Below are positions 53,369-64,000 of a stretch of DNA of 64,000 bases, piece after piece. The notes beneath the pieces were generated by a model. The model was not told where the DNA came from. It searched no databases and worked only from the letters and a program-made list of their open reading frames with translations. The translations under genes were made by a program, and so were the position numbers. The stretch is taken from positions 15,859,115 through 15,923,114 of the forward strand of contig OX345636.1 of assembly GCA_947044365.1 (NCBI GenBank). Direction: 5' to 3'. Numbering within the stretch: the first letter of the stretch is position 1; each line of letters opens with the position of its first letter. The stretch is from Petrosia ficiformis (taxonomy: Eukaryota; Porifera; Demospongiae; Haplosclerida; Petrosiidae).

Positions 53369-53510
53369 TCCAAACTGAAAATTGTAAGCCAACGTCATAG
53401 TGACGCTAGGGGGTGGGGGTGTACGCGTGACGCTAAACATATCGGAAGAGTAGGGGGTAGGGGTTGCAGTTGCGTCACTGTGACGTTAGGCGTACAAGCT
53501 TCAGTTTGGA
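53369..53510. mobile_element. Small MITE upstream of the minus ABCC gene
   Basis: The ends are TCCAAACTGAA and its reverse complement. Inner arms TAACGTCACAGTGACGC and AACGTCATAGTGACGC pair closely and contain CGTCA, a CREB/ATF half site. The middle is G-rich (GGGGGTGGGGGTG, GGGGGTAGGGG). The left end lies 90 bases from the start codon. Confidence 0.65.
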
Positions 53511-53807
53511 CTGAATTACATTGTAAAGTTCTCTTTTCTTGTATGCTTTGTACCTTTTACAAGCAAGTTATTATTGTGAATAGTTAGTTCAGTTGACTCT
53601 TCACAGCGGCTGATAGTAGACAGTTCTGGTGATACTGCGATATCATCAGGAACCGCTCCAAGAACTGCTGTTACACTTGTACATGCACTGATAATTAAGT
53701 ATGACCTTTTTGCAATCTATAATTAGACTATATATAACTAAAATATTATATTATTGATGACCTTTTAGTTATAGAACTATAACTAATATATTTGTAATGC
53801 ATGTTTC

Positions 53808-54161
53808 CCACCAACCGCCCACTCCACCACCAGTACAGTGGGCCTTGTTTAGCTTTGTTTCAGTCAAAACATTTAGGCCCAATAATTATACCCCCGGGTG
53901 GGTGTGGCTTCCAAAAGATACAGAATTGAACCACATTGTATGCAGCAAGAAGCTGGCAAGACTAGAAACTGATTGGAGTAGCATCCACCAACCGCCCACT
54001 CCACCACCAGTACAGTGGGCCTTGTTTAGCTTTGTTTCAGTCAAAACATTTAGGCCCAATAATTATACCCCCGGGTGGGTGTGGCTTCCAAAAGATACAG
54101 AATTGAACCACATTGTATGCAGCAAGAAGCTGGCAAGACTAGAAACTGATTGGAGTAGCAT
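53808..54161. repeat. 177-bp tandem duplication, two nearly identical units
   Basis: Units 53808-53984 and 53985-54161 appear the same base for base where checked. The 177-base period is 59 codons, so a frame (QPPTPPPVQW then a long open stretch) stays open across both. It is open from 53797 to 54189 (130 codons). The unit contains a CCCCCGGGTGGGTGTGGC segment. I cannot tell whether it is transcribed, coding or regulatory. Confidence 0.75.
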
Positions 54162-54575
54162 CCGCCCACGGAAAAGACTACAACCTTAACTGCAACTAAA
54201 CAAACTAAAACAATGCTAATTCAGAGCACTCAATCCAGCTTGATTCTGCATGGTAGCCCATGCAGGCATACAATAGACACGAATCTTGAACAGTAGCCCA
54301 TCTGGTTTTCATGACTGAGAACATGGTTATGAAGCCTTCCCGAAGCAGTAGAGCATGCGCAGGTGTGCACACAGCAATCAGTACAAAAGCTAAATTCCCT
54401 GTCTTCATCAAGTCTAGATCTACAAAGACGAGAAGTCGAAACCCGTTATCAAAACTCGTCGAACATGAATTATGTACATGTTTGCGGGTCCAGTGTCACA
54501 GGAAGCTATCAGATATCTAGATAAGGTTGTGTATTAACGCGAAGTTTTTTTTAAGACTTGGTCCAACTAACTGCA

Positions 54576-56905
54576 ATGGCTGTAAAGAGGGATAGTAACG
54601 GCGAGTGTCCATTAGGGTTTGTATACATACCGCCTAAAGATCCAAGGACTAAAGGAAGATATAATGTACTGTGTAGATTACTTTTCTGGTGAGTATGGCT
54701 ACATAATTTACATGCAGTTGCAAGGAATACTGTAATTATTATAATTGCCAATAATTTGAAGCAGCCTTTATTACTAAATATATATAACTGGCTACTATCC
54801 TTTGTGATGCTTCTTGGCAAGGAATAATTCGGTTGTAGGTTTATACTTTATATGCGGTTCAGTGTAGGTTTATAGACCATATAGCTATAGTTTACAATGA
54901 GTTTATATTATTTATCTTCCTATCTCGTGACTTTATTTCTCACAATAAAATGTTTATATACAAGAAATATAGCAACCAATAATAATGTTATATATGTGAG
55001 AGATGCTATTTTGTTCTCATGCCAGCATAGCTATACCACAATCCAGCAGAATTAATACAAATAATGAAAGGAGTACATCAGGCAAAACAGCTGATCATGA
55101 CTTATAAAGAACAGTTGTGTTGTGAAATTAATAATTATACAATAATTGAACATGTAAAACGATAATTGTATTCAGAGACATAATTATATTGTTTTCATTT
55201 ATAATATATAATATTTATAATGTGTACTAACTGTCATATCAATTTTAAATGTTTATGTCGACGTCTTTTTAACGTACAAGAAATTCAAAATAAGTACGAT
55301 TGAATTCAGATTCAGCTAATACAATGTGTCAGTGTACTATGATTATTGTATCCTCTATACAGTTGGCTTGAACCATTGTTTTGTATTGGAGCAAGACGAA
55401 CTTTGGAACACTCAGATCTGTATGCACACCCTCGAGAGGCAGATTCTGGCAAACTACTAAAGTTTTTTAATATGTAAGTTTTCTATACATACCGAAAAGT
55501 TTTTATACATTTTTATTATGATAGATATTGGAGTCATGAGATTACTGAAAGAAAATCAAGTCCAAGGTTATGGTGGGTGTTAGTGCAGTGCATTGGCTGG
55601 CTGAGATTTGTAAGGCAAATAATTCTAGGATTCAGTCAGGTTTGAGATGACTTACATTAAAATAGCAATCATTACAAAATTCAGTATTACTGTTTGAGAC
55701 TACAACACCAAAAACAACAATTATTTTTGAAAACGAAAATGAACATGTTAAGTAGTAGTGGGATATTATGTTACACAGCTGTTGACTATATACAGACCCA
55801 TTCCAACAGCACCAATAACTAGATGTTCCAAGAACAAATACCCTGTACCTTGTTTGCATACTTTTTGAGTTTGGACATCCCTATATCTGCTTCCATTTTT
55901 ATGGCCCGTAGGGCCATCCCGGGTTCGATGTATGTTTATATATATATATATATATACGTTTGTGTCACCTACGTGAGTATGCGTTGTATACGTAGTTAAG
56001 GAAGTTACATCATTCCCGGGGGGGGGGGGGGGCTCGGTCAATTAATGGGCGTGGCGCGTAAAAGAACGCGCGATCAAGCTTTACAAACCAGCAGAAAGAA
56101 AGCTGTTGAGCTTACATAGAAACTGGAACTAATAGCTAGCTGTTCTGCCTGAAATATATTCCTAAAGTTCTACAAGGTCCTTTGAAAGGTCAGGAGAGTA
56201 GATAATCAACTTTAATAAGCTGTTGTCTTTCATGCTTGATAAAGTCAGCCATGATTACTGAATGCTGGACACCACAAAGCAGTCATAAGGATACTTTTAT
56301 CTTCACTTAAATTTGTAAAGCAATCATAGGGATGTTTTTTTCTGTATATACACTTGTTATAAAAATGTTTTTTTTATTATTCTTTAGTTATTAGCATATT
56401 GCCTTCAGAGAATTGTTATTCTTCTAGTACTTGCAACATGTGTTTTAAATATCTGAGCCCTTAATGATGTAAAATTCTATATTATAAGTTTTGATGAAGT
56501 TAAGGAGCACCATGCATTTTGGTTATTATTTGGCCCTTTTTATATTTTATGTAATGGTGTAGAATTTATATATTATTTTGCTTCAGTAGAATGTTGACTT
56601 GTAAACGTAGCCCACACAGGCCCCTTGTAATTATTTGTGTGTCTGTGTCTTCGTATTCCCAAATTTCTATTAAAACTAAGAATATTGGCACTTTGATCAA
56701 GCTAGCAACAGGCTTACAATCAAGCAAGGATGCATTTTCCAAAAACCTTTTGGCTAGCTATAAGCTTGATGTTCACTTCTAGCTCCACCTATTTTATTTC
56801 ATGCACGTGATTCAAGCCACAAACTATTTTTCTAGGTTGCTTTACTACTGTTCCTTTTACACTATGACTGGAGGGTAAGTATTTTAACCTAATTTATATA
56901 ATTAT

Positions 56906-56946
<41 letters not shown>

Positions 56947-58186
56947 TATCATATAATCATAATTAGGTTTATTATAGTATTGTCTGTAATTAATTTCAAT
57001 CATTCTTTACACTTGGACAAGGGTTCTGTACCACAAGTACTTTCATTTTACATATGTACTTGACGTTTGAAAAAAAGTATTTCGAAAACGTGTTTATACT
57101 ATTCTGTTACAGGTTATTCTCTTTACACTTCAATCAGTTGTACTTGGCAGATTAGTTGATTATTTCTCTATTGAATCACCTTCATCTACTGATACTCGTG
57201 ATGCATATCTCTATGCCAGTGCTCTGGTATTGGTAACTGCTGTTCTAGTACCTAATTCTGCTCATTTTTTCCATACTTCAAGAGTAATGGATATGATAAT
57301 CAGCAGGACTTTATTAGCAGCAATATATCAGAAGGTGATTATAGTAGAATGTTTAGAGTGTAGAATTAAAAATTACACAAATAATATCTAAAGTGCTAAA
57401 CTCATAAATTTATATGTATAATAACCGGGATAGCAATATGTGCACTCAAAGTGTTAATACTTGTGATCTGAAAAGGTGAAACATATAGCAAAATTGTGAA
57501 TATATTCATGAAAGTGTAATATGCCTAATAAAATGATCACAATATATATATTTTCAGTTTGTACTAATTTTAGGGATTATTATACTGTTGCTAAAATGTA
57601 GTACATGCATTTAAAAGTAGGCTGGAGGTAAGTTGAGTGAAAGGAAATAGACACTTGACCATTCAGAATTAGTTAATTGTATTAAAAATTATCTTACTAT
57701 ATGAAATACCCTAGCATGCTAATATTATTCTATAAAAAAAACATTCTTTTTTTTTCAGGTTTTGATTTTGAGTCAGATGGCTGTAGGGAAGTTGACAGTT
57801 GGTCATGTAGTAAATCTTGCATCAATTGATGTATATCGCTTTGAATATGTGAGTTTGCATTTATAATAATAGCTTGGGATTAATTACGTGCATGGGTGTT
57901 TCTTTCTAAAGTGGTAATAGTATTTTACAAGGGGAAGCATTTAAACCGAAATGAGTGTAATATATTAATTCCTACATCATACTATTTCAAATTAATTAAT
58001 AAACTTTTGAATTATTAGCTAAGACATTCTGGGTTCTAATGCTAATTTAATATAGCTCCAGTCTTAGTACAAATGCAGTTTTTTGATTTAATTAATGCTC
58101 AGACTATTAAAACTCTTAATCTCTTACACTAATGTTTGTAGTCCAGACCATTGCTATGATTGCTTTAGATGGGAGGTTAATCTATA

Positions 58187-58244
<58 letters not shown>

Positions 58245-59025
58245 TTGCTGATCATGTGACCTGTGGCCAATCGGAGTGCAAATAATGTGTCACATGATTA
58301 AACATTAAATCACCTATTGCACACTTTTGTGTGCAATAAGTTAGTTATTGCACAATTTGCTCACCTCTACTAACAAAGCAGCTCCAAAAACAGTGACAGT
58401 TTACCAGATCGTCAATAAATCACTTAGAACACACTTTACCATGCATTGTGTGTTTCAATGTAGCACTTGGGTGGTCAATAAAGGTCTCGTTTACATAACG
58501 CACTCACCTTTGGCTCGTGCATTATGTAAACTCAATCTTTATTGACCCGCTTTCGTACTACATTAAAACACGTAATCACTGTAAAGTGTGTTCTAACTAT
58601 TACATATACCATAGCTAACAGCCACATCAAAGTTACCAACAGGTGTTATATACGCGATATACACCCAACCCCAGGTGGATATGAAACCACAGGGCTGATA
58701 TAAGACCTATAATTATATTCATAATAGATTACATCAGTCTGAGCATGCTCAGTCAAGTTGTAAATGGAAAAGAGTTATTTACAAATAACTAATGGAAAAA
58801 GCAGCGTAGAGCCGTAGATGTCAGGTAACATTGATGTACAAGTTAGGTATAGAATATATTATATGCAGCATGGCTTCTCGGTATGTATCAGCAATATCAG
58901 ACCTGAACCCCTCGATAGCAGTCCGAGGCGAAGTTATATATATTACATATATATGTATATTATAATATATATATATAATTTAATTATGCTTGTCGCATAT
59001 ATATTGTATATATAATTATATATAC

Positions 59026-59058
<33 letters not shown>

Positions 59059-61769
59059 AGGAAGCTGAAAGTTATTGTACAAGAACCTGAAGAGTGTAAA
59101 AAGAAATAAGGTACTTCGATTTCATTCAAAAGGAAGTCCGGCAGTAATGGTTATAATGTTTACAACAAATTAAAGCTATCATACATATAGGATACTTACT
59201 GTATATATCTTCTTAGAGTACTAGTATTGTTTCGTCAAGTCATTAAGATAGACATAATGTGATTGTTCTTAGCACAGCTATTTAAATTTGCGGCTGCCCA
59301 TATGAACAGAGTAAATTAATTAGCAAAGTTTACAACATGAAGTCTTGGTTGATTCATAATCAAATGCAGTATTTTAAATTGCAACAAGTTCAATTACCAA
59401 TCACAAATAAATCCAGGGATATTACCTACAATAGATGAATTGCATAATTTATTCTGTAAGTAGCAAGCAACCATTTTGAAACCTAAACACATATACATGT
59501 GTAAGTATATAAGAAATGCAGTATTAAAACGAGTGCCATCGGGATGGGACCCTTGCCTACATCGCAAAGTAATACAAACTAATTTTTTTCTAAATATAAT
59601 ATCCTGAAAGATTATAATAATTATATATCATTGCTCGTTTGTATAGTCATTGTAATAATGAAAACGTTTACTTCAGATGGTTTACTTTATGTTTACAAAA
59701 CATATAAAATAATTAAATTGTAATGGCATGTTAGTTTGTTAAATAATATTATATAGTTATATAAACTAACATCTCAGTACTTAGCTACTTCTTACTTCAT
59801 AACTGAAAGATTTCAGTATAGGATATAGCCTTAGTTGGAGGTAGTTATGGGCATATATATAACACCTGCGAGATAATTCGTCGAGGGTGTAGCACGTAAC
59901 ATTAGCACTTCTTATTCACAAAAAAATCAGTTTGAGTATTTATTATGTCATATTTACAAAGCACCATCTATCTCAATAAAACAAAATTGCCCACTTATTA
60001 AGCGCATTTGAAGCAAATTAGCTACTTCATCTACTATTGAATTCTGTCAATGGTAGCTTGATTGAAGTGTCAATGTTGTTAGTTGTCAGAAAGTTTAGGA
60101 ACAAATACATAGACAGACAGAAAACCTGATTACAGTAACCTTCTGTATATGTGGGCAAGAATTAAACTATGCTAATACTGCCTCCATGTAGTGTGGCGTA
60201 GCCACACCCTTCACATAGAGGAGGAAGGGTCTGGTATGGTTAGCACATAAGACATGTGCAGTGGAATGATAAAACAAACAAATTATGTGGGCGGGGTGTT
60301 TCACAAGCAACATTCTCAGCTTTATAACTCTCGAAGTATATAACACTGATGATTCTAACTTGCTTTACTTGAAAAAAGAGTTGTTTGTTAGGAAAGCCAC
60401 TGATGTCGAAATCATGCTTTGTTAGAGGTGGAAAGACAACAAGGTGAGTGTTTGCAGTGCATACACAACTGGCAAACATGCAAAGCAAATGGTTTTTTCA
60501 TACCTTTTTAGTAGAGCTGTGGTAATGTCATTCCCACTCTAGTCTGCTTGTCCTTAACACTTGTATACCAGAGAGAAACAACATGTTTCTTACAATTTCA
60601 ACTATATATGAGAGGCCATTTTCTTTCCTATGTCACGTAACAAGAACACATTAAATTAGCTTTCTTGCAATCTGATTGGGCTGCAAAAATGTTGCAGCAC
60701 TGCACAAACGCTCTGTGCTAACCATACCAGACCGAAGGGTGTGGCTATGCCAGACTAGCCTCCATGCACTCTTGACAAATATTCAACTAAGTCACAATGT
60801 ATTATAATTATCTCAACCCTTTTTTTATTTTGATAATGCAATGACTAATACTTCATTGCTATACAGTTCATGTACTACTTCCAGTATTTTTGGTTTGGTC
60901 CTCTGTTGCTCATTCTATCTACATATGTTATGTACATTGAAATCCAGTGGGCTGCTTTTGTTGCTGCTACAGTTATCTTACTTCAAATTCCATTGCAATT
61001 GTATCTCTCCAAGATCTATAAGAAGATGAGGTATAAGACAAATGATGATCTTTTCATTAAAATACCCAACTATTAAATGGGTTGGATGCTTAATTATTAA
61101 ATTTATGCAGTACTTCTGAGACATTTTGAGAATTTCATTCATATATATTTTCCATTGCATTCATTCACATTGGTTCGTGTGTATTGAGTCCCATCTATAG
61201 TTGCAATTTATGAAGCTACACAGTATAATACACTATAGTTCTCATTAAAACCACCTACAAATCAAAACCACAAAATGAACTGATAGGGCCTGTGGGAAAC
61301 TTTCCCATGCATCCGTATGCAGTATTAATAAAATAAATTGTGTGAAATCTTTCATCTAATTGATTATTCATAAGGTGTATGGACAATCATTATGCTTCAT
61401 AATTACCTCCATATACCATGTTTTTTTTTGTCACAACAATAGTTTTCAGGGCCATTGAGAGGGGGAAGGGTAACCAGGGATAATATATATGTCTCGTGAG
61501 GTGTTCCATGAAGTTGGTTGTAACTTAGCAAAAATTTTAGTTTGGACATTTTTAAAATTTCTAATCACTAATAAAGTAAATTAAGTTAGCTAAAGTCTTG
61601 TCAGTCTCATTATTTCCATTACACGATGCCCTTTCTTCATTAGATTAAGAATTACTCATGCAACAGATGAACGTGTGAAAGTAATGAATGAGGTAATCAG
61701 TGGAATCAGAGTTATCAAACTATATGGATGGGAATATGCATTTCAAAATCTTGTTGATAATATAAGAAA
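54576..61769 (+). CDS. ABCC4-like: Second ABCC (MRP4-like) gene, first seven exons, 3' part not in window
   Basis: Exons are 54576-54688, 55363-55473, 55525-55639, 57113-57334, 57759-57848, 60867-61030 and 61644-61769, with matching phases. They give about 280 residues: a cytosolic start with FVYIPPKDPRTK, the conserved RRTLEHSDLYAHPREADS segment, and most of TMD1 ending TDERVKVMNEVISGIRVIKL and YGWEYAFQNL. Exons 2, 4, 5, 6 and 7 have exactly the same lengths (111, 222, 90, 164, 126) as those of the minus-strand ABCC gene, and exon 3 is 115 against 121. It is a tandem inverted paralogue. The next expected exon (beginning KEFLVLLK in the paralogue) is not found in the remaining 2.2 kb, where the paralogue's intron is only 136 bases. 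Either intron 7 was enlarged by the transposase insertion at 62.9 kb or the gene is truncated. Confidence 0.85.
55899..56360 (+). mobile_element. Family A dispersed element, copy 3
   Basis: It starts ATGGCCCGTAGGGCCATCCC (lacking the ATGATTGCTTT end), then a TA run, CTACGTGAGTATGCGTTG, a 16-base G run, GGCGTGGCGCG and an end with two TCATA-GGAT blocks. It is uninterrupted, so it shows the original layout of the family (about 460 bp). It lies in intron 3 of the plus-strand ABCC gene. Confidence 0.75.
58148..58240 (+). repeat. Family A end fragment with TA run
   Basis: CCATTGCTATGATTGCTTT matches the family A left terminus with one change and is followed by a TA microsatellite, as in the full copies. 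The rest is missing. Confidence 0.45.
58426..58594. mobile_element. Foldback element, arms AGAACACACTTTAC
   Basis: AGAACACACTTTAC at the left pairs with GTAAAGTGTGTTCT at the right. Inner blocks GTCAATAAAG, GTTTACATAA and GCAC pair in turn around a CTCACCTTTGGCTCGTG apex, so most of the 169 bp folds back. It lies in intron 5 of the plus-strand ABCC gene. Confidence 0.7.
59530..59773 (-). mobile_element. MITE-like element, inverted partner of 6559-6815
   Basis: Reading from the left it has GAGTGCCATCGGGATGGGACC then TTGCCTACAT, TACAAACT, ATTGCTCGTTTGTATAG and an end hairpin with CATGTTAGTTT and AACTAACAT. These are the modules of the 6559 element in reverse order and strand. Confidence 0.6.
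60105..60170 (-). repeat. Dispersed repeat block, third copy
   Basis: Reversed, it reads CTTGCCCACATATACAGAAG, then GTTACTGTAAT and TCTGTCTGTCTATG, matching 9485-9560 and 5975-6030. It ends just left of the element at 60189. Confidence 0.4.
60189..60757. mobile_element. DNA transposon derivative with 9-bp direct flanking repeat
   Basis: GCCTCCATG flanks the element at 60180-60188 and 60758-60766. The ends TAGTGTGGCGTAGCCACACC and, reversed, TAGTCTGGCATAGCCACACC continue as about 48-bp inverted repeats to GGTCTGGTATGGTT. It is 569 bp with no transposase. An 8-9 bp duplication fits hAT or Mutator-like elements. Confidence 0.85.
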
Positions 61770-62690
61770 GTAAGTACTCAATTATTGAAGCATTTCTATA
61801 ATATGTGGAGATGTTTGTTGCAAGGAGGCAATTGCCCTATAATACACTCATTAGCTATTGACTAATCAGTCATTCCATGTCAAATCAACACAAAAACGAT
61901 CTTTGTTAGGGCCCTTGATTGAATGAAACTTGGTAGTAGCGTATCTATCAAGACATAAACCTATACTGATTTTTAGGACCACAGTATATGGCTTGAGAGT
62001 TAAACCCGAGTTCATTGTTTGTCAATTTTCACTTTCCTTCTCATCAATCAACCATTACATTGACCACAGTCATCTCTATTTTTAACAGCTACAATTACAT
62101 TATTTTGTACCATATAAAATGCTCTTTCATGTGATATATCACAAAACTATATCTCATAAAGTTAGGTTCAAAGGTAGTGCAGGTAGAATACCAATCAATT
62201 TTTTTTTAATGTTCTTTGGATTTTTGTTTTTGATTGTTAGAAATTTTATTTTGGGACTGCCATGGGTTTTAAGAAAAATACATGACAAAGTAAATGAAGT
62301 AATTTTGCTACAAAATGCACTATTAATAAGTGGGTAATTTGGTTTATTATGATGGATGGTACTTTTGTATATAAATACATGTACATGTACGAAATAATAA
62401 ATACTCTAACTGTTTTTTTATGAAAAAAAGGTTCTAATGTTATGCCTCAGGAGGTAGTTTCTAATCAATGGACTGGACTAACACTTGGTAGAAAAAGTAA
62501 TTTTCATGGAATTAGATTTTCGTGATGTTAATTCGATTGCAAAATTTTCGAAAATTTTTACCTCGCTAACCTAACTGCAACTATGGTATGCACATTAGAA
62601 TGATAATAATAATTATACGTTAACGATCCTAATTGAAGAAAGAATTCTCTCCTAATAAATGAATATATTTATTCTCTAGTGAAGTAGATA
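61770..62690. other. Presumed start of intron 7 of the second ABCC gene
   Basis: It begins with the GTAAGT donor. There is no conserved exon. A 72-codon frame near 62119-62337 has a hydrophobic middle but no family resemblance, and I do not call it. Confidence 0.4.
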
Positions 62691-62913
62691 ATGGAAAAGA
62701 AGCAGAAATCAAAAGCAAGATGTAGCGTAAGCAACCAATTATCGGCATGTACCTATTATCGGCATCGTCAATACGTTGTATGTACGCAATATAATTTGGA
62801 GATCACGTGATCGTTCATCAGTTAATTTTTCCATTTGTGCTGCAGGTAAGTATTGAAGTATTATTTCTGCCTTCCTATATGTATATGTATATACAATCTT
62901 GTCTACTTCAGGA

Positions 62914-64000
62914 AATGAATGATACTAAGAAAAAGAAAAAGGCGTTTGAGATCAAAGTCGGCCCCACCTAAGTTGGGCAAACCGAAACACACTGGTACTG
63001 TAAAACAAAATAGTGGACAGAAGAGTCCATGATTGCTGCCATGGAGGCTGTAAAACGTGGCATTAGTGTTAGTAGAGCTGCCTTGGAACATAATGTTCCA
63101 AATACCACTCTTCAAGATAGACATTTAGGAAAAGTTGAGCATGGAAATAAGCCAGCACCTAGGTCGTACTTGAGTAAAAATGAAGAGAAAGAACTTGTTG
63201 ATTTTATTGAAGTTGTTAGCAGTGTTGGATATGGTAGGACCAGATCTCAAGTCATGAATATTGCTGAATAAGTCGCAATTGAAAAGGGTGTTTTGCAGAA
63301 AAAGAAGACAACTCAAGGTGGTTTTGTCGTTTCTCTGAGTGTAATTCACAACTTTGTCTTCGTAAGGGTGACTCAACTGCTAATGTACGTATGGATGCCA
63401 TGAATAATACCGAAGCCTTACATAGTTATTTCACACTACTCAAGAAGATTATGGAAGAGAATAAGTTAATAGATAAACCTGCACAAATTTACAACGTTGA
63501 TGAATCTGGGATGCCATTGGATCATCGCCCTCCTAGAAAAGGGCAAAGAAAGGTACGTTATCGTACATCAGGTAACAAAAGCCAAATTACCGTAGTTGGT
63601 TGCATAAATGCTACTGGTACTGCTCTGCCACCCTTTGTGATATTTGTGCAAAAAACCTTAATATGGAGTGGACTAAGGGAGAGGTGCCTGGTACTACTTT
63701 TGGATTAAGTGAAAGTGGTTGGATTGATATGAAATTATTTAAGGGGTGGTTATGTGATCATTTTTTGAAACATGCTGTTCCTTCTCGTCCATTACTACTG
63801 CTGCTTGATTGGCATAGTTCTCATCACAATCCCAAGGCTGTCAGAGTTGCCAAAGAGAATGATGTCATTTTGTTTACCTTAGTGCCTCACACTACACATG
63901 AGATGCAACCCCTCGATACAGCAGTTTTTGGTCCACTCAAGGCTCACTGGCGTGAAGCTTGTCACAAGTATATTCAAAACAATCCTGGAATGGCAGTTAC
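62914..64000 (+). pseudogene. Pogo/Tigger-family DDD transposase, decayed, cut by window end
   Basis: Coding segments lie in order with breaks between them. The N-terminal helix-turn-helix (MEAVKRGISVSRAALEHNVP, then TTLQDRHLGK) is at 63029-63270 and ends in a TAA. The catalytic part resumes in another frame from about 63300 and contains IYNVDESGM (first D). A single-base frame change near 63650 leads to the third frame with LLLLLDWHSSHHNP (second D) and PHTTHEMQPLDTAVFGPLK (third D). The triad itself is present. A possible intron (GTAAGT at about 62847 to AG at about 62912) precedes a lysine-rich start. No terminal inverted repeat was found upstream and the right end is outside the window. 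It lies where intron 7 of the plus-strand ABCC gene would be. Confidence 0.8.

Larger units (their letters stand above)
53279..54575. promoter_or_regulatory. Shared upstream region of the divergent ABCC pair
   Basis: The start codons are at 53278 (-) and 54576 (+), giving a 1.3-kb common 5' region. It holds the foldback element 53369-53510 and a 177-bp tandem duplication. I see no convincing TATA box in a fixed place on either side. Shared control is inferred from geometry only. Confidence 0.5.

Noticed and set aside
58818..59015. 65-codon frame near TA-rich sequence
   Set aside because: The second half is translated microsatellite; no gene evidence.
62119..62337. Hydrophobic 72-codon frame after the last seen ABCC exon
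   Set aside because: It does not match the expected exon 8 of the paralogue (KEFLVLLK start) and has no acceptor in the right phase.

Overview
The window looks like nuclear DNA of an early-branching animal, most likely a demosponge such as Amphimedon. It is AT-rich. Genes have many short GT-AG introns or very long single exons, and introns and spacers are full of small foldback elements and TA microsatellites. The gene set fits this: a TRANK1-like helicase, a giant ankyrin-ROC protein and duplicated MRP4-type transporters. The species name is an inference; no search was run.

Layout. 0-7.6 kb: repeats, palindromes, one unrecognised reading frame (2102-3064, +) and a broken DUF6589-like relic (about 4.67-5.58 kb, -). 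7.6-19.6 kb (+): a TRANK1-like gene rebuilt here as six exons of consistent phase, about 2,570 codons, with all the main SF1 helicase motifs but one in-frame TGA at 17351. 19.6-26.3 kb: repeats, including a nested stack: a dispersed element (family A, 23.7-26.0 kb) holds a 1.26-kb terminal-inverted-repeat transposon with a Ulp1 protease-PHD reading frame, and also a pogo/Tigger deletion derivative. 26.4-34.8 kb (+): one 7.8-kb exon plus a tiny last exon encoding an ankyrin-ROC-COR-like protein of about 2,620 aa. 36.9-53.3 kb (-): a complete 30-exon ABCC (MRP4-like) transporter, 1,293 aa, assembled exon by exon. 54.6-61.8 kb (+): the first seven exons of a second ABCC gene, head-to-head with the first and with the same exon lengths in exons 2 and 4-7. 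Its third exon is shorter. 62.9-64.0 kb: a decayed pogo-family transposase in the position expected for intron 7 of that gene.

How the parts relate. The two ABCC genes are a divergent duplicate pair sharing a 1.3-kb upstream region that itself holds a small foldback element and a 177-bp in-frame tandem duplication. Their introns have collected hAT-like MITEs with visible 8-9 bp target duplications, a Penelope-like relic whose two inverted arms each carry a hammerhead-ribozyme-like motif, and a recent partial duplication of an ABCC exon. The TRANK1-like and ankyrin-ROC genes are both large repeat proteins with NTPase domains, but nothing in the sequence ties them into one pathway.

Limits. Splice sites were placed by eye from GT/AG signals, phase agreement and family similarity. 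Element borders are approximate unless a target-site duplication is given.
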